64,000 nucleotides of DNA from contig CAVXZW010000009.1 of NCBI GenBank assembly GCA_963766445.1, forward strand, positions 1 through 64,000, written 5' to 3'. A model generated the notes under the pieces. That model saw only the letters and a program-made list of their open reading frames with translations. It was not told the DNA's origin and ran no database searches. The DNA comes from JAICYJ01 sp963766445. Lineage in GTDB: Bacteria; Actinomycetota; Thermoleophilia; Gaiellales; JAICJC01. The position numbers and the translations under genes were made by a program. This document shows, one piece after another, positions 51,322 to 59,854 of this stretch; position 1 is the stretch's first letter; every line of letters begins with the position of its first letter.

Positions 51322-52719
51322 ATGTCCGCTACGTCGGCCGAGATCGTCAGCGTCAACCCAGCGTCACCCGACGACGTGGTGACGACCGTGATGCCGGCGG
51401 GCGGCATCGAGGTCGACCGGGCGGTGGAGCGGGCGGCGGCGGCCGCCCGTGGGTACGCGCGCACCCCCGCAGCGGTGCGCGGTGCGGGGCTGGCGGCGGT
51501 CGCAGACGCGCTGGAGGCGAGATCACAGGAGCTGGCGGAGCTGGTCGTGCGCGAGGTCGGAAAGCCGATCACGGAGGCTCGCGGAGAGCTGGCGCGGGCG
51601 GTCGCGATCCTGCGGTTCTACGCGCAGGTGGCGCTCGACCCGGACGGCGAGTCGTTTCCGCCCTCGGACGGGCGCTCGCTGCTGCTGACGCGGCGGGAGC
51701 CGCGGGGAGTGGTGGGGCTGATCACGCCCTGGAACTTCCCGGTGGCGATCCCGCTATGGAAGCTGGCCCCTGCGCTGGCGTACGGCAACGTCTGCGTGTG
51801 GAAGCCGAGCGAGCACGCGCCCGCGTGCGCGGTGGCGGTGTTCGAGCTGCTGCGGGATGCGCTACCTGAGGGCGCCGTCGAGCTGACGCAGGGCAGGGGC
51901 GAGGCGGGCGCGGCGCTGGTGGCGCATCCAGGAGTCGCCGCGGTCTCCTTCACCGGGTCGGAGGCGGTCGGCCACGGGGTGGCGTTGGCGCTGGCGGAGC
52001 GGGGCGCGGCTGCGCAGTGTGAGATGGGCGGCCAGAACGCGGCCGTGGTGCTGGCCGATGCCGACATCAAGGCGGCAGCCGGCATGATCGCGTCGGCCGC
52101 GATGGGCTACGCCGGTCAGAAGTGCACGGCCACTGGCCGGGTGATCTGCGAGCAGCCCGTGCTGTCGGACATGCGGGACGCGCTGGTCGGCGCGATCGGG
52201 CGGATGGTGGTGGAGGGGCCGGAGGACCCCGGCTGCCAGGTGGGGCCGCTGATCACGCCGGCCGCGCGCGAGCGCGCGCTGGGTGCGATCGCGCGGGCGA
52301 AGGACGCGGGCGGCCGCGTCATCGCCGGCGGAGATGCCGTGGATGCTCCCGGGAACTACCTACAGCCGACCCTGATCGAGACCGACGACCCCGGCGCCGA
52401 GGTCGCCCAGCAGGAGGTGTTCGCCCCGGTCTGCGCGCTGCTCGGGGCGCCGGACAGCGCCGCCGCTGCCGAGATCGCCCGGAGTGTTCGCTACGGCCTT
52501 TCCACCGGGGTCTACACGCGCGACCTCGACCGCGCGCTGGAGCTTGCTCGCGACCTCGACACCGGTCTCGTCCGGATCAACCAGCCCACCTCCGGCGTCG
52601 ACTTCCACGTGCCGTTCGGCGGCGAGAAGGCCTCCGGCTTCGGGCCACGCGAGCAAGGCCGGGCCGCCCGCGAGTTCTACACCTCGACCCGCACGATCCT
52701 GATCTCTCCCTCGCGGTAG
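51322..52719 (+). CDS. Aldehyde dehydrogenase (ketoglutarate-semialdehyde DH-like)
   Basis: 465 aa. Cofactor site GLITPWNFPVAIPLWKLAPAL, adenine-side VWKPSEHAP, catalytic Glu in AAQCEMGGQNA (about residue 232), Cys in YAGQKCTATGRV (about 266), EVFAPVC and the closing VPFGGEKASGFGPREQG. The GQKCTATGR and EMGGQN contexts resemble 2,5-dioxovalerate (alpha-ketoglutarate semialdehyde) dehydrogenases, though broad specificity is common. Begins 13 nt after the tiny membrane ORF. Ends just before an inverted-repeat element and the NAD-salvage operon. Confidence 0.88.
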   Translation: MSATSAEIVSVNPASPDDVVTTVMPAGGIEVDRAVERAAAAARGYARTPAAVRGAGLAAVADALEARSQELAELVVREVGKPITEARGELARAVAILRFYAQVALDPDGESFPPSDGRSLLLTRREPRGVVGLITPWNFPVAIPLWKLAPALAYGNVCVWKPSEHAPACAVAVFELLRDALPEGAVELTQGRGEAGAALVAHPGVAAVSFTGSEAVGHGVALALAERGAAAQCEMGGQNAAVVLADADIKAAAGMIASAAMGYAGQKCTATGRVICEQPVLSDMRDALVGAIGRMVVEGPEDPGCQVGPLITPAARERALGAIARAKDAGGRVIAGGDAVDAPGNYLQPTLIETDDPGAEVAQQEVFAPVCALLGAPDSAAAAEIARSVRYGLSTGVYTRDLDRALELARDLDTGLVRINQPTSGVDFHVPFGGEKASGFGPREQGRAAREFYTSTRTILISPSR

Positions 52720-52742
52720 GTCGCGTGCGCAACGCCGGCGAC

Positions 52743-52856
52743 TGGCACCGGTGTTGCGGTCCAAACTACGAATTTCGTAGAAAACCGGGCCTAATTCTAC
52801 GAATTTCGTGGCGGCGAGGCCGTTTTGCTATCGGAATTCGTGCAACACCGGTGCCA
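52743..52856. repeat. 114-bp element with perfect 15-bp terminal inverted repeats and internal palindromes
   Basis: Ends: TGGCACCGGTGTTGC (52743-52757) and its exact complement GCAACACCGGTGCCA (52842-52856). Inside are the 7+1+7 palindrome CTACGAATTTCGTAG (52766-52780), a near copy CTACGAATTTCGT (52797-52809) and an inverted variant CTATCGGAATTCGT (52828-52841). The AT-rich inner motifs contrast with the GC-rich surroundings. It lies 24 bp after an ALDH stop and 65 bp before the NrtR-type gene, so it could be an operator array or a small mobile/palindromic element (MITE- or REP-like). Confidence 0.75.
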
Positions 52857-52921
52857 GGCGTGGGTGTTGCACCGCGCGCAGGCCGGCGCTTGAGTTGCTA
52901 ATATCGTCACGAGGTCTATAA

Positions 52922-53623
52922 GTGGTCAGCGACCCAGCACATCCGAAGGTGGCCGCGGACGTGGCGGCGTTCGCCTTTCTCGAGGGCGCAATGCAGGTGC
53001 TGCTCGTGCGCCGCCGGTACGAGCCCTACGAGAGCTACTGGGCGCTGCCGGGCGGCGGCCTGCACCCGGACGAGACGCTCGAGCAGGCGGCCGAGCGCGA
53101 GCTGCGCGAGGAGACCGGCGTCTCGGACGTGTTCATGGAGCAGCTGGCCACCTTCTCGGAGCAGGACCGCGACCCCCGCGGCCGTGTCATCTCGTGCTGC
53201 TACCTGGCCCTGGTAGACGGCGGCCGCGTCTCGCTGCGTCCCGGGTCGGACGCCCGCGAGGCGGCCTGGCGCCCGCTCGAGGAGCTGTTGGCCGAGATCG
53301 ACCGCGGCCCGGTGCTGGCCTTCGATCACGACCGCATCCTGCAGTACGCGCGCCGCCGGCTGGCCTACAAGCTCGAGTACCAGAACGTCGCCTGGAGCAT
53401 GCTGCCCGAGCGATTCACCATGACCGAGCTGCGCCACGTCTATGAGGCCGGCATCGGCCGCGCCTTCGAGCCCAACAACTTCCGTCGCATCGCGCTGGGC
53501 TGGGGCGTCCTGGCCGAGGCCGGCGAGCGCCCCACCGGCGGTCGCCCGGCCACCATCTACCGCTTCGCCGAGCGTGAGCCCCGGATCCTGGCCGAGAGCG
53601 CCCGCTACCGGCGCGCCACATGA
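52922..53623 (+). CDS. nrtR: NrtR-type Nudix + winged-helix regulator
   Basis: 233 aa. Residues ~10-145 form a Nudix domain with an intact box G-x5-E-x7-RE-x2-EE-x-G in GGGLHPDETLEQAAERELRE then ETGV; residues ~155-225 form a winged helix (LPERFTMTELRHVYEAGIG, NNFRRIALGWGVL). This is the NrtR layout, in which ADP-ribose or NAD-related metabolites release the repressor from NAD-gene promoters. Classical NrtRs often have a degenerate box, so this one might also hydrolyse ADP-ribose. GTG 52922. Its stop overlaps pncB (ATGA). Autoregulation through the palindromes upstream is plausible. Confidence 0.87.
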   Translation: MVSDPAHPKVAADVAAFAFLEGAMQVLLVRRRYEPYESYWALPGGGLHPDETLEQAAERELREETGVSDVFMEQLATFSEQDRDPRGRVISCCYLALVDGGRVSLRPGSDAREAAWRPLEELLAEIDRGPVLAFDHDRILQYARRRLAYKLEYQNVAWSMLPERFTMTELRHVYEAGIGRAFEPNNFRRIALGWGVLAEAGERPTGGRPATIYRFAEREPRILAESARYRRAT

Positions 53624-54927
53624 CGCTCTGCCCGCCACCTGAGCTGCTGACCGACCGCTACCAGCTGACCATGGCCGCCTCCTACCTGGCCCAGGGCACC
53701 GCCTCGGACCGTGTCGCCTTCGAGCTGTTCGTCCGCGAGCTGCCCCACGACCGCGGCTACCTGGTCGCCGCCGGCCTCGAGACCGCCGAGCGCTACCTCC
53801 GCGAGCTCCGCTTCGACGACAGCTCGCTCGGCTACCTCGAGCGCTCCGGTACCTGCAGGGGCCCGCTGCTGGACGAGCTCCGCGGCCTCCGTTTCGACGG
53901 TGACCTCGACGCCATGCCCGAGGGCACCGTCGCCCACGCCACCGAGCCGCTGCTCCGCATCGAAGGCCCGCGCCTCGTCTGCCAGCTGGTCGAGTCCTAC
54001 CTCCTGAACCAGGTCAACTTCCAGACCCTGATCGCCACCAAGGCCGCCCGCATCGTGCAGGCCGCCGCCGGCCGCCCCGTTTTCGACTTCGGCTTCCGCC
54101 GCGCTCACGGCGGCGAGGCCGGCGTGCTCGCCGCCCGCTGCGCCTACATCGGCGGCGCCGTCGCCACCGCCACCGTCGCCGCCGGCATGCAGTGGGGCAT
54201 CCCCACCACCGGCACCATGGCTCACTCCTACGTGATGGGCTTCCCCACCGAGCTGGACGCCTTCTGCGCCTTCCTGCGTGACCAGCCGTCCCGGCCGACG
54301 CTCCTGATCGACACCTACGAAACCATCTCCGGCGCCCGCATCGCCGTCGATGCGGCGCAGCTGACCGGCGTCACCCCCGCCGCCGTCCGCCTCGACTCCG
54401 GCGATCTCGACGCGCTCTCGCGCCAGGTGCGCGCCGTCCTCGATGCTGCCGGCCTGACCGCCACCCAGATCGTCTGCTCCGGCGACCTCGACGAGTACCG
54501 CATCGCCGAGCTGGTCGCAGCCGGCGCGCCGCTCGACGGTTTCGGCGCCGGCACCCGCCTGGTCACCGGCGGCGACGACCCCGCCCTGGGCGGCGTCTAC
54601 AAGCTGGTCGAGAGCGCCGGCCGGCCGGTCATGAAGCGCTCCTCCCGCAAGGCCACCTTGCCCGGCCGCCACCAGGTGTTCCGGTCGGCCTCCGGCGACG
54701 TGATCGGCCTGGTCGATGAGCCGCTCGACGGGAAGCCGCTGCTCGAGCCGGTCTTGCGCGCGGGACGCCGCGTCTGCGGCCCGCCGTCGCTGGACGCGAT
54801 CCGCGACCGCGCCGCCGCTGAGCTGGCGCTGCTGCCGGAGGCCGTGCGAGCGCTGCGAGATCCCGCTACGGTGCCGCCCACGAACTCACCGGCCGTCGAC
54901 GCCCTGCGAACCGAGCTCTCCTCGTGA
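53620..54927 (+). CDS. pncB: Nicotinate phosphoribosyltransferase
   Basis: 435 aa. LLTDRYQLTMAASYLAQG at the start, FELFVRELPHDRGYLVAAGL, the catalytic-region FDFGFRRAHGGEAGVLAARCAYIGG (conserved His), GTMAHSYVM, LLIDTYETISG and VRLDSGDL, then CSGDLDEYRI and FGAGTRLVTGGDDPALGGVYKLVE. It makes nicotinate mononucleotide from nicotinate, PRPP and ATP. Coupled at both ends (ATGA before and GTGA-type after) to nrtR and the pncA-nadE fusion. Confidence 0.93.
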   Translation: MTLCPPPELLTDRYQLTMAASYLAQGTASDRVAFELFVRELPHDRGYLVAAGLETAERYLRELRFDDSSLGYLERSGTCRGPLLDELRGLRFDGDLDAMPEGTVAHATEPLLRIEGPRLVCQLVESYLLNQVNFQTLIATKAARIVQAAAGRPVFDFGFRRAHGGEAGVLAARCAYIGGAVATATVAAGMQWGIPTTGTMAHSYVMGFPTELDAFCAFLRDQPSRPTLLIDTYETISGARIAVDAAQLTGVTPAAVRLDSGDLDALSRQVRAVLDAAGLTATQIVCSGDLDEYRIAELVAAGAPLDGFGAGTRLVTGGDDPALGGVYKLVESAGRPVMKRSSRKATLPGRHQVFRSASGDVIGLVDEPLDGKPLLEPVLRAGRRVCGPPSLDAIRDRAAAELALLPEAVRALRDPATVPPTNSPAVDALRTELSS

Positions 54928-56259
54928 CCGACCCATCCACAACCGCCCTGATCGTCGTGGACGTGCAGAACGACTTCTGCCCGGGCGGCGCCCTGGGGGT
55001 CGACGGCGGCGACCAGCTGGGGGCCGTCATCGCCGAGGCCGCTGCCGGCGCCGGCACGCTGGTCGCGACGCGCGACATGCACCCCGCCAACCACATCTCG
55101 TTCCGCGAGCAGGGTGGCCCCTGGCCGCCGCACTGCGTGGTGGGGCACGCCCGGCGCCGAGCTGCACCCGTCGGTGGCCGGCCTGTCGTTCGACATCGTC
55201 CATGACAAGGGACGCGATCCCGCCCGCGAGCAGTACTCCGACTTCGACGACTCCGATCTCGCCGACCGCCTACGCGAGCGCGGCGTCACGCGCGTGCTGG
55301 TGGCCGGCCTCGCCACCGACTACTGCGTCCGCGCCACCGCGCTGGACGCGATCGCGGCCGGCTTCGAGACCACCGTGCTGCGCGATGCGATCGCCGCGGT
55401 CGACGTCGAGCCGGGTGACGGCGAGCGGGCGCTGCGCGAGATCGGGGCCGCCGGCGGCACGCTCGACCGGGTGCACCTGCTGCGCGGCCGCGAGCAGCTG
55501 GCGCCGATCCTGGAGGCCAAGGTGCGGCGGCTGCGCGAGGTGGTGGAGGGCGCCGGCCGCAGCCGCGCCGCGCTCGGCCTCTCCGGCGGCATCGACTCGG
55601 CCCTGTCGCTCGCGATCGCCGCCCGCGCGCTCGGCCCCGAGAACGTGTACGCCATCACGCTGCCCTCCCGCCACACCGAGCAGGTGCACATCGACGACGC
55701 CCGCGCCTGCGCTGCCGCCGCCGGGCTGCCCGACGCCAACTTCATGAACGTCTCGATCGAGCCGATCCTGGAGGGCATCGCCGCCGCCCGCCCGACCGTC
55801 CACGACGAGCCGCTGCGGTTCGGGAATGCCAGCGCCCGCGCCCGCATGATCACCATCTACGACCTCGCCCAGGAGCGCGACGCGCTGGTGCTGGGCACCG
55901 AGAACCGCAGCGAGTACTACCTCGGCTACTTCACCCGCTTCGGCGACGCCGCCTCCGACGTCGAGCCGATCTGGGACCTGTACAAGACCGAGGTGAAGCT
56001 GGCGTCCGAGATGATGGGCCAGCCCGAGGCGGTGCTGATCAAGCACCCGACGGCCGGGCTGTGGGGCGGCCAGACCGACGAGGACGAGCTCGGCTTCACG
56101 TACCACGATGCCGACCTGGCGATCGTCTGCCTGGAGGAGCTGGGCCTCGACGTGGCCGCGGCGGCCGCCCGCAGCGGCGTCGATGCGGCGGTGGTGGAGC
56201 GGGTGGCGGCGCGGGTCACCGCCGTCGACTGGAAGCACCACGTGCCACACGCCCTGTGA
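54924..56259 (+). CDS. Fused nicotinamidase - NAD synthetase (PncA-NadE), one frame break
   Basis: About 445 aa in two domains. N-terminal isochorismatase-like nicotinamidase (~1-195): catalytic Asp in LIVVDVQNDFCPGG, metal ligands in ATRDMHPANHISF, a break near 55148, then HDKGRDPAREQYSDF (Lys) and VLVAGLATDYCVRATALDAI with the nucleophile Cys. C-terminal ammonia-type NadE (~205-445): PP-loop LGLSGGIDSALSLAIA, YAITLPSRHT, VLGTENRSEYYLGYFTRFGDAASDVEPI, VLIKHPTAGLW and DELGFTYHD. No glutaminase domain. It would carry out the first and last steps of nicotinamide-to-NAD salvage, with PncB next door; NadD is not seen. Start GTG 54924 overlaps the pncB stop. Confidence 0.88.
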
Positions 56260-56636
56260 ACGTCGACCTCGACCACACCGTCGTCACCGTCAGCGACTGG
56301 GAGCGCTCGAACGCCTTCTACCGCGACGTGCTGGGGGCGGAGGTGGTGCCGCGCGGCCCGGTCGTGGCCTACCGCTTCGGCGATCGCCAGCTGAACGTGC
56401 ATGGGCCCGGCTTCGACGCCTTTCCGCTGCCGCTGCACGAGAGCCCGCCGGGGAGCAGCGACATCTGCTTCGTCTGGGACGGCCCGATCGACGCAGCGGT
56501 GGCCCATCTGGCCGACTGCGACGTCGAGGTCGAGCTCGGCCCCGTGCAGCGCGACGGGGCCCGCGGCATCGGCACCAGCGTGTACTTCCGCGACCCCGAC
56601 GGCAGCCTGCTGGAGCTGATCAGCTACGGCGCTTAA
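56256..56636 (+). CDS. VOC superfamily protein
   Basis: 126 aa. DLDHTVVTVSDWERSNAFYRDVLGAEVVPRG, RFGDRQLNVHGPGF, HLADCDVEVELGPVQRDGARG and YFRDPDGSLLELISY: a complete glyoxalase/dioxygenase-like fold with His, His and Glu metal positions in the usual places. GTG 56256 overlaps the PncA-NadE stop (GTGA), so it is the last gene of the NAD operon. A strong hairpin follows. Confidence 0.88.
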   Translation: MNVDLDHTVVTVSDWERSNAFYRDVLGAEVVPRGPVVAYRFGDRQLNVHGPGFDAFPLPLHESPPGSSDICFVWDGPIDAAVAHLADCDVEVELGPVQRDGARGIGTSVYFRDPDGSLLELISYGA

Positions 56637-56640
56637 CGAC

Positions 56641-56664
56641 TGCGGCCCTCCGGAGAGGGCCGCA
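56641..56664. terminator. Strong bidirectional hairpin
   Basis: TGCGGCCCTC (56641-56650), loop CGGA, GAGGGCCGCA (56655-56664): a perfect 10-bp stem directly after the VOC stop and 29 bp before the end of the convergent sigma factor gene. No T-run on either side. Confidence 0.75.
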
Positions 56665-56692
56665 GCACAGTGAATGAGTTTGGTGCCTTTGG

Positions 56693-57738
56693 TCAGGCCG
56701 CGCGCAGCGGCTGCATGTCGGCCGACGCCGCCAGCTCGCGCAGCGCCTCTGCCTCCAGCTGCCGGACGCGCTCGCGGGTGAGCCCGACGATGCGGCCGAT
56801 CTCCTCCAGGTTGCGCGGGTCGTTGCCGTCGAGCCCGAACCGCAGCTCCAGGATCAGGCGCTTTCGCTCGCCCAGCCGGCCCAGCCCCTCGCGCAGCTTC
56901 TCGTGGCGCAGCTGCGCCTCTGCCAGCTCCTCGGGGTTACCGGCATCCGGGTCGGCGATCATGTCGCCCAGCTCGGAGTCGCCGTCCTCGCCCACCGGCT
57001 CGTGCATCGAGACGGTCTTTCGGGCCAGGCTGAGGGTCTCGGCCACGGCGTCCACGGTCAGCTCGGCCGCCTTCGCGATCTCCTCGTCGGTCGGCTCGCG
57101 CCCGAGGCTTGCCTCGAGCGAGCGCCGCGAGCGCTCGATCGCGCGCAGCCGGTCGGAGACGTGCACGGGCAGGCGGATGGTGCGGCCGCTGTTTGCGATC
57201 GACCGCTGCACCGCCTGGCGGATCCACCAGGTCGCGTACGTCGAGAACTTGAGGTCGCGCCGCCAGTCGAACTTCTCGACCGCGCGGTTCAGCCCCAGCA
57301 CGCCCTCCTGGATCAGGTCGAGGAAGGGCACGCCCTGTCCGCGGTACTGCTTGGCGATCGACACGACCAGCCGCAGGTTCGACTCGATCATGCGCCGCTT
57401 CGCGATCAGGTCGCCGCTCTCGATGGCCTTGGCCAGCTGCACCTCTTCATCCTTGGTCAGCAGCGGGTAACGGCCCGCCTGGCGCAGGAACAGATCGAGG
57501 CTGTTGGTGGTCGCGATCTCGACGTCGACTACCTCGACACGCTCCTCCGGAGCCGGCGGGTCGACCACCTCGATGCCGAGGCCGGTCAGCTCATCGCGGA
57601 GCGCCTGGATGTCGTCCGTATCCAGGTCGATCTCCTGACCGCCAGAGCCGCCAGCTCATCCTCGTACAGCACTCCGCGCTCCTGGCCGAGCTCGACCAGG
57701 AGCCGGGCCTCCGGCTCGATGATCTGCTGCTCAGTCAT
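56693..57738 (-). CDS. sigA: Principal RNA polymerase sigma factor (RpoD/SigA type), one frame break
   Basis: About 348 aa. N-terminus from ATG 57736-57738 (TEQQIIEPEARLLVELGQERGVLYEDELAALA) is region-1.1-like; a frame change near 57645 continues GQEIDLDTDDIQALRDELTGLGIEVVD. Then region 1.2 NSLDLFLRQAGRYPLLTKDEE, region 2 SNLRLVVSIAKQYRGQGVPFLDLIQEG and FSTYATWWIRQAVQRSIAN (2.3-2.4), region 3 (EASLGREPTDEEIAKAAEL) and region 4 ELRFGLDGNDPRNLEEIGRIVGLTRERVRQLEAEAL. A group 1 factor by its region 2 and 4, so probably essential; the break is then sequence error. An ATG at 57775-57777 is an alternative start. Confidence 0.88.
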
Positions 57739-57921
57739 ACGAATCAACTCCTCGCTCACTGTGTTCAGGCAGGCCAACAGGCAGCGGCCGCCGCGTCAGT
57801 TCCAACGTTCGCGCTTCGGTCCGTATTCCCGCCCTTCGCCGGTTGAGGTTCTACGCCCCTCGGGTTGGCGTCGGATTAAGAGAATACGGTCCCCTCGATC
57901 ACCAATCTAAAGACCCCACTT

Positions 57922-57954
57922 CCATACCGCCCTACAGGGACTGCTCCGGTATGG
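57922..57954. terminator. Hairpin in the sigA/NlpC intergenic region
   Basis: Perfect 8-bp arms CCATACCG (57922-57929) and CGGTATGG (57947-57954). On the minus strand it lies ~85 nt after the endopeptidase stop and is followed by GTCTTTAG, so it may end that transcript; it is also within 215 nt upstream of sigA. The rest of 57739-58036 is comparatively AT-rich with repeated GTGATCG and presumably carries the sigA promoter, which I cannot place. Confidence 0.45.
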
Positions 57955-58036
57955 GGTGATCGCAAACCCAGTTTATCCGGTGATCGATCCCATGAATAGG
58001 GGGATCACGGCGCTCGAACGCACTCCTTACGCAGTC

Positions 58037-59135
58037 TTAACCTGAGATGCGCACGGCGCCGTCATAGGCGGAGGAATACCAGGAGCTGTTCAGGCTCGAG
58101 ATCTGCACGACGGTGCCGGTGTGCGGCGCGTGGATGAACAGGCCGCCGCCCAGGTAGATGCCGACGTGGTCGAGGCTGTAGAAGAAGACGAGGTCGCCGG
58201 GTGCCAGCTGATCGCGCGAGACGTGCGCGCCCGAGTTCCACAGCGAGACGGTGTAGTGGGGCAGCGACACGCCCAGCCGCCCGTACACGTAGACGACGAG
58301 GTCCGGAGCAGTCGAAGCCGGAGGGGCTGGCGCCGCCCCACACGTAGGGCACGCCCAGATACTGCTGCGCGATCGCGGCCGCCTGCTGGCCGAGCGTGCC
58401 GGCCGGGGGCGGGTTGTAGGTGCCGCCGCCAGCCGGACGAGCCGGTGCTGCCGCCGCCGTTCGAGGGCGGCGGGCCTGCTGCTCCTCCTGCTGCTGCTGT
58501 TGCTGCTGGGCCAGCGCGGCGGCGGCCGCTGCGGCCGCCTGCTGCTGGTGCACCTGGCGCTCGTGGAGCAGGTGGCCGAGCTCGCCCTTGGTGCTGGAAA
58601 GAAGCGCGCGGCGCTGCTGCAGGCCGGCCTCGATGGCGGCCTTCTGCTGCCGCTTCTGGGCGACCAGCTTGGCGGCGTCGCGCCCCTCGCTCTTCAGCTG
58701 TGCCTGGCGGGTCGAGATCTCGCGCTCGGCCGTCGTCACCTGCTTCAGCAGCGCATGCTCCGATGCGCCGATCCGCTGGACGTCCTCGACGCGCGTGACC
58801 AGATCGCTGAAGGAACCGGCGCCGAGCACGTAGGCGGCGGGGTCGTCGTTCACGTCGGTGCCCTTGTACGCGTTGACCATGAACACGGCCAGCCGCGCCC
58901 GCGACACCTTCAGGTTGTGCCTGGCGACCCGCAGCTTGATCGTGTTCTGCGCGATCTGGTGCCGGACGTCGGTGAGGTGCTGCTGGGCGCCGTCATAGGC
59001 CTGGATCGAGGCCTCGAGCTTGATGTCCATCGCGTTCAACTGCTGCTCGATCGCCCGCACCTGGGCGCGGGTATCGCTGATCTTGCTGGCGTCGGCGGGC
59101 CCCGCCAGGGCGGCTGCGGCAAACGCCGCAATCAT
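58037..59135 (-). CDS. Secreted NlpC/P60 peptidoglycan endopeptidase (frameshifted)
   Basis: About 366 aa. N-terminal hydrophobic export signal IAAFAAAALAGPADA, a long coiled coil (residues ~20-200: TRAQVRAIEQQLNAMDIKLEA, VTTAEREISTRQAQLKSEG), a Gln/Ala-rich linker, then the NlpC/P60 domain: YLGVPYVWGGASPSGFDCSG with catalytic Cys, a frame change near 58303, VYGRLGVSLPHYTVSLWNSG, and DHVGIYLGGGLFIHAPHTG with the catalytic His. Layout as in RipA/CwlO-type D,L-endopeptidases that separate daughter cells. The start may be slightly upstream (no charged n-region is read at ATG 59133-59135). Divergent from the mra/dcw cluster. Confidence 0.85.
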
Positions 59136-59371
59136 GACCAGAGCGCCGATATCGGCGTGCGCCGGTGGTCACGCGGGAGCATCGCCGTTCTGGTGAACAC
59201 GACGGCATGGGGGCGGACTCTACCAGGCTGGATGGACGCCAACGAAACCCTCTGCAGATGTTTACGAGCAGCTAACAGTCATGTTTGTTCGCCGCTTTAC
59301 ACATTCGTGTCCGGTTTGACAACGGCGCCGGCACATCCGGGACCCCGTTATCCGGGGCGTTGGCTTTCGCA

Positions 59372-59415
59372 TTGACATCGTGGGGCAAAGTGGGGTAGAG
59401 TGGGGTGAAATGGGA
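59372..59415 (+). promoter_or_regulatory. mraZ promoter and MraZ operator (four TGGG boxes)
   Basis: TGGGG at 59381, 59391 and 59401 and TGGGA at 59411, with an exact 10-bp period, as in MraZ operators. They overlap a promoter: TTGACA (59372-59377), 18-bp spacer, TAGAGT (59396-59401). Binding by MraZ would block this promoter, giving autorepression of the division cluster. Confidence 0.8.
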
Positions 59416-59425
59416 GATCGACCCT

Positions 59426-59854
59426 TTGCTGCTCGGCGAATTCACTCAGCGACTTGATGCCAAGAACCGCCTCACCCTCCCCGCCAAGCTCCGCGCGGCG
59501 TTCGCGGAGGGCGTGGTCGTCACCAAGGGCTTCGACGGCTGCCTGTTCGTATTCCCGCGCGGCAACTGGGACTCCTTCGTGGAGTCACGCCTGGAGCGGC
59601 TCGACCCCTTCAACAAGGAGTCGCGCCGGCTCAGCCGCTGGTTCTACGGGGGCGCCAACGAGTGCGAGCTGGACGGACAGGGCCGCGTGATGCTGAGCCA
59701 GCCGCTGCTCCAGCACGCCCAGCTGGACAAGGACATCGTCGTCGCCGGCGCGCGCGACTACCTCGAGGTGTGGGACGGCGAGGCCTGGACGCGCCAGCAG
59801 GCAGAATCCGAGGGGAGCGTGGAGGATGTTGCCGAACGTCTCTCACAGCAGTAG
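59426..59854 (+). CDS. mraZ: Transcriptional regulator MraZ
   Basis: 142 aa from TTG 59426. Two AbrB-like half-domains: GEFTQRLDAKNRLTLPAKLR (first, with the DAKxRxxxP motif) and NECELDGQGRVMLSQPLLQHA (second, DGQGRVxxP-like). A GTG at 59405 is in frame but lies inside the operator repeats; the TTG has GGGAG 9 nt upstream and gives the canonical family start (M)LLGEF, so I prefer it. MraZ binds TGGG repeats and controls the cell-division/wall cluster. Overlaps rsmH by 29 nt. Confidence 0.87.
   Translation: MLLGEFTQRLDAKNRLTLPAKLRAAFAEGVVVTKGFDGCLFVFPRGNWDSFVESRLERLDPFNKESRRLSRWFYGGANECELDGQGRVMLSQPLLQHAQLDKDIVVAGARDYLEVWDGEAWTRQQAESEGSVEDVAERLSQQ

Noticed and set aside
59136..59371. Possible c-di-AMP (ydaO-type) riboswitch upstream of the NlpC/P60 gene
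   Set aside because: Such riboswitches often precede wall-hydrolase genes in actinobacteria, but the conserved GGGGAACC/GGGGUGAAU-type core is not present on the minus strand; only a 5-bp hairpin at 59343-59357.
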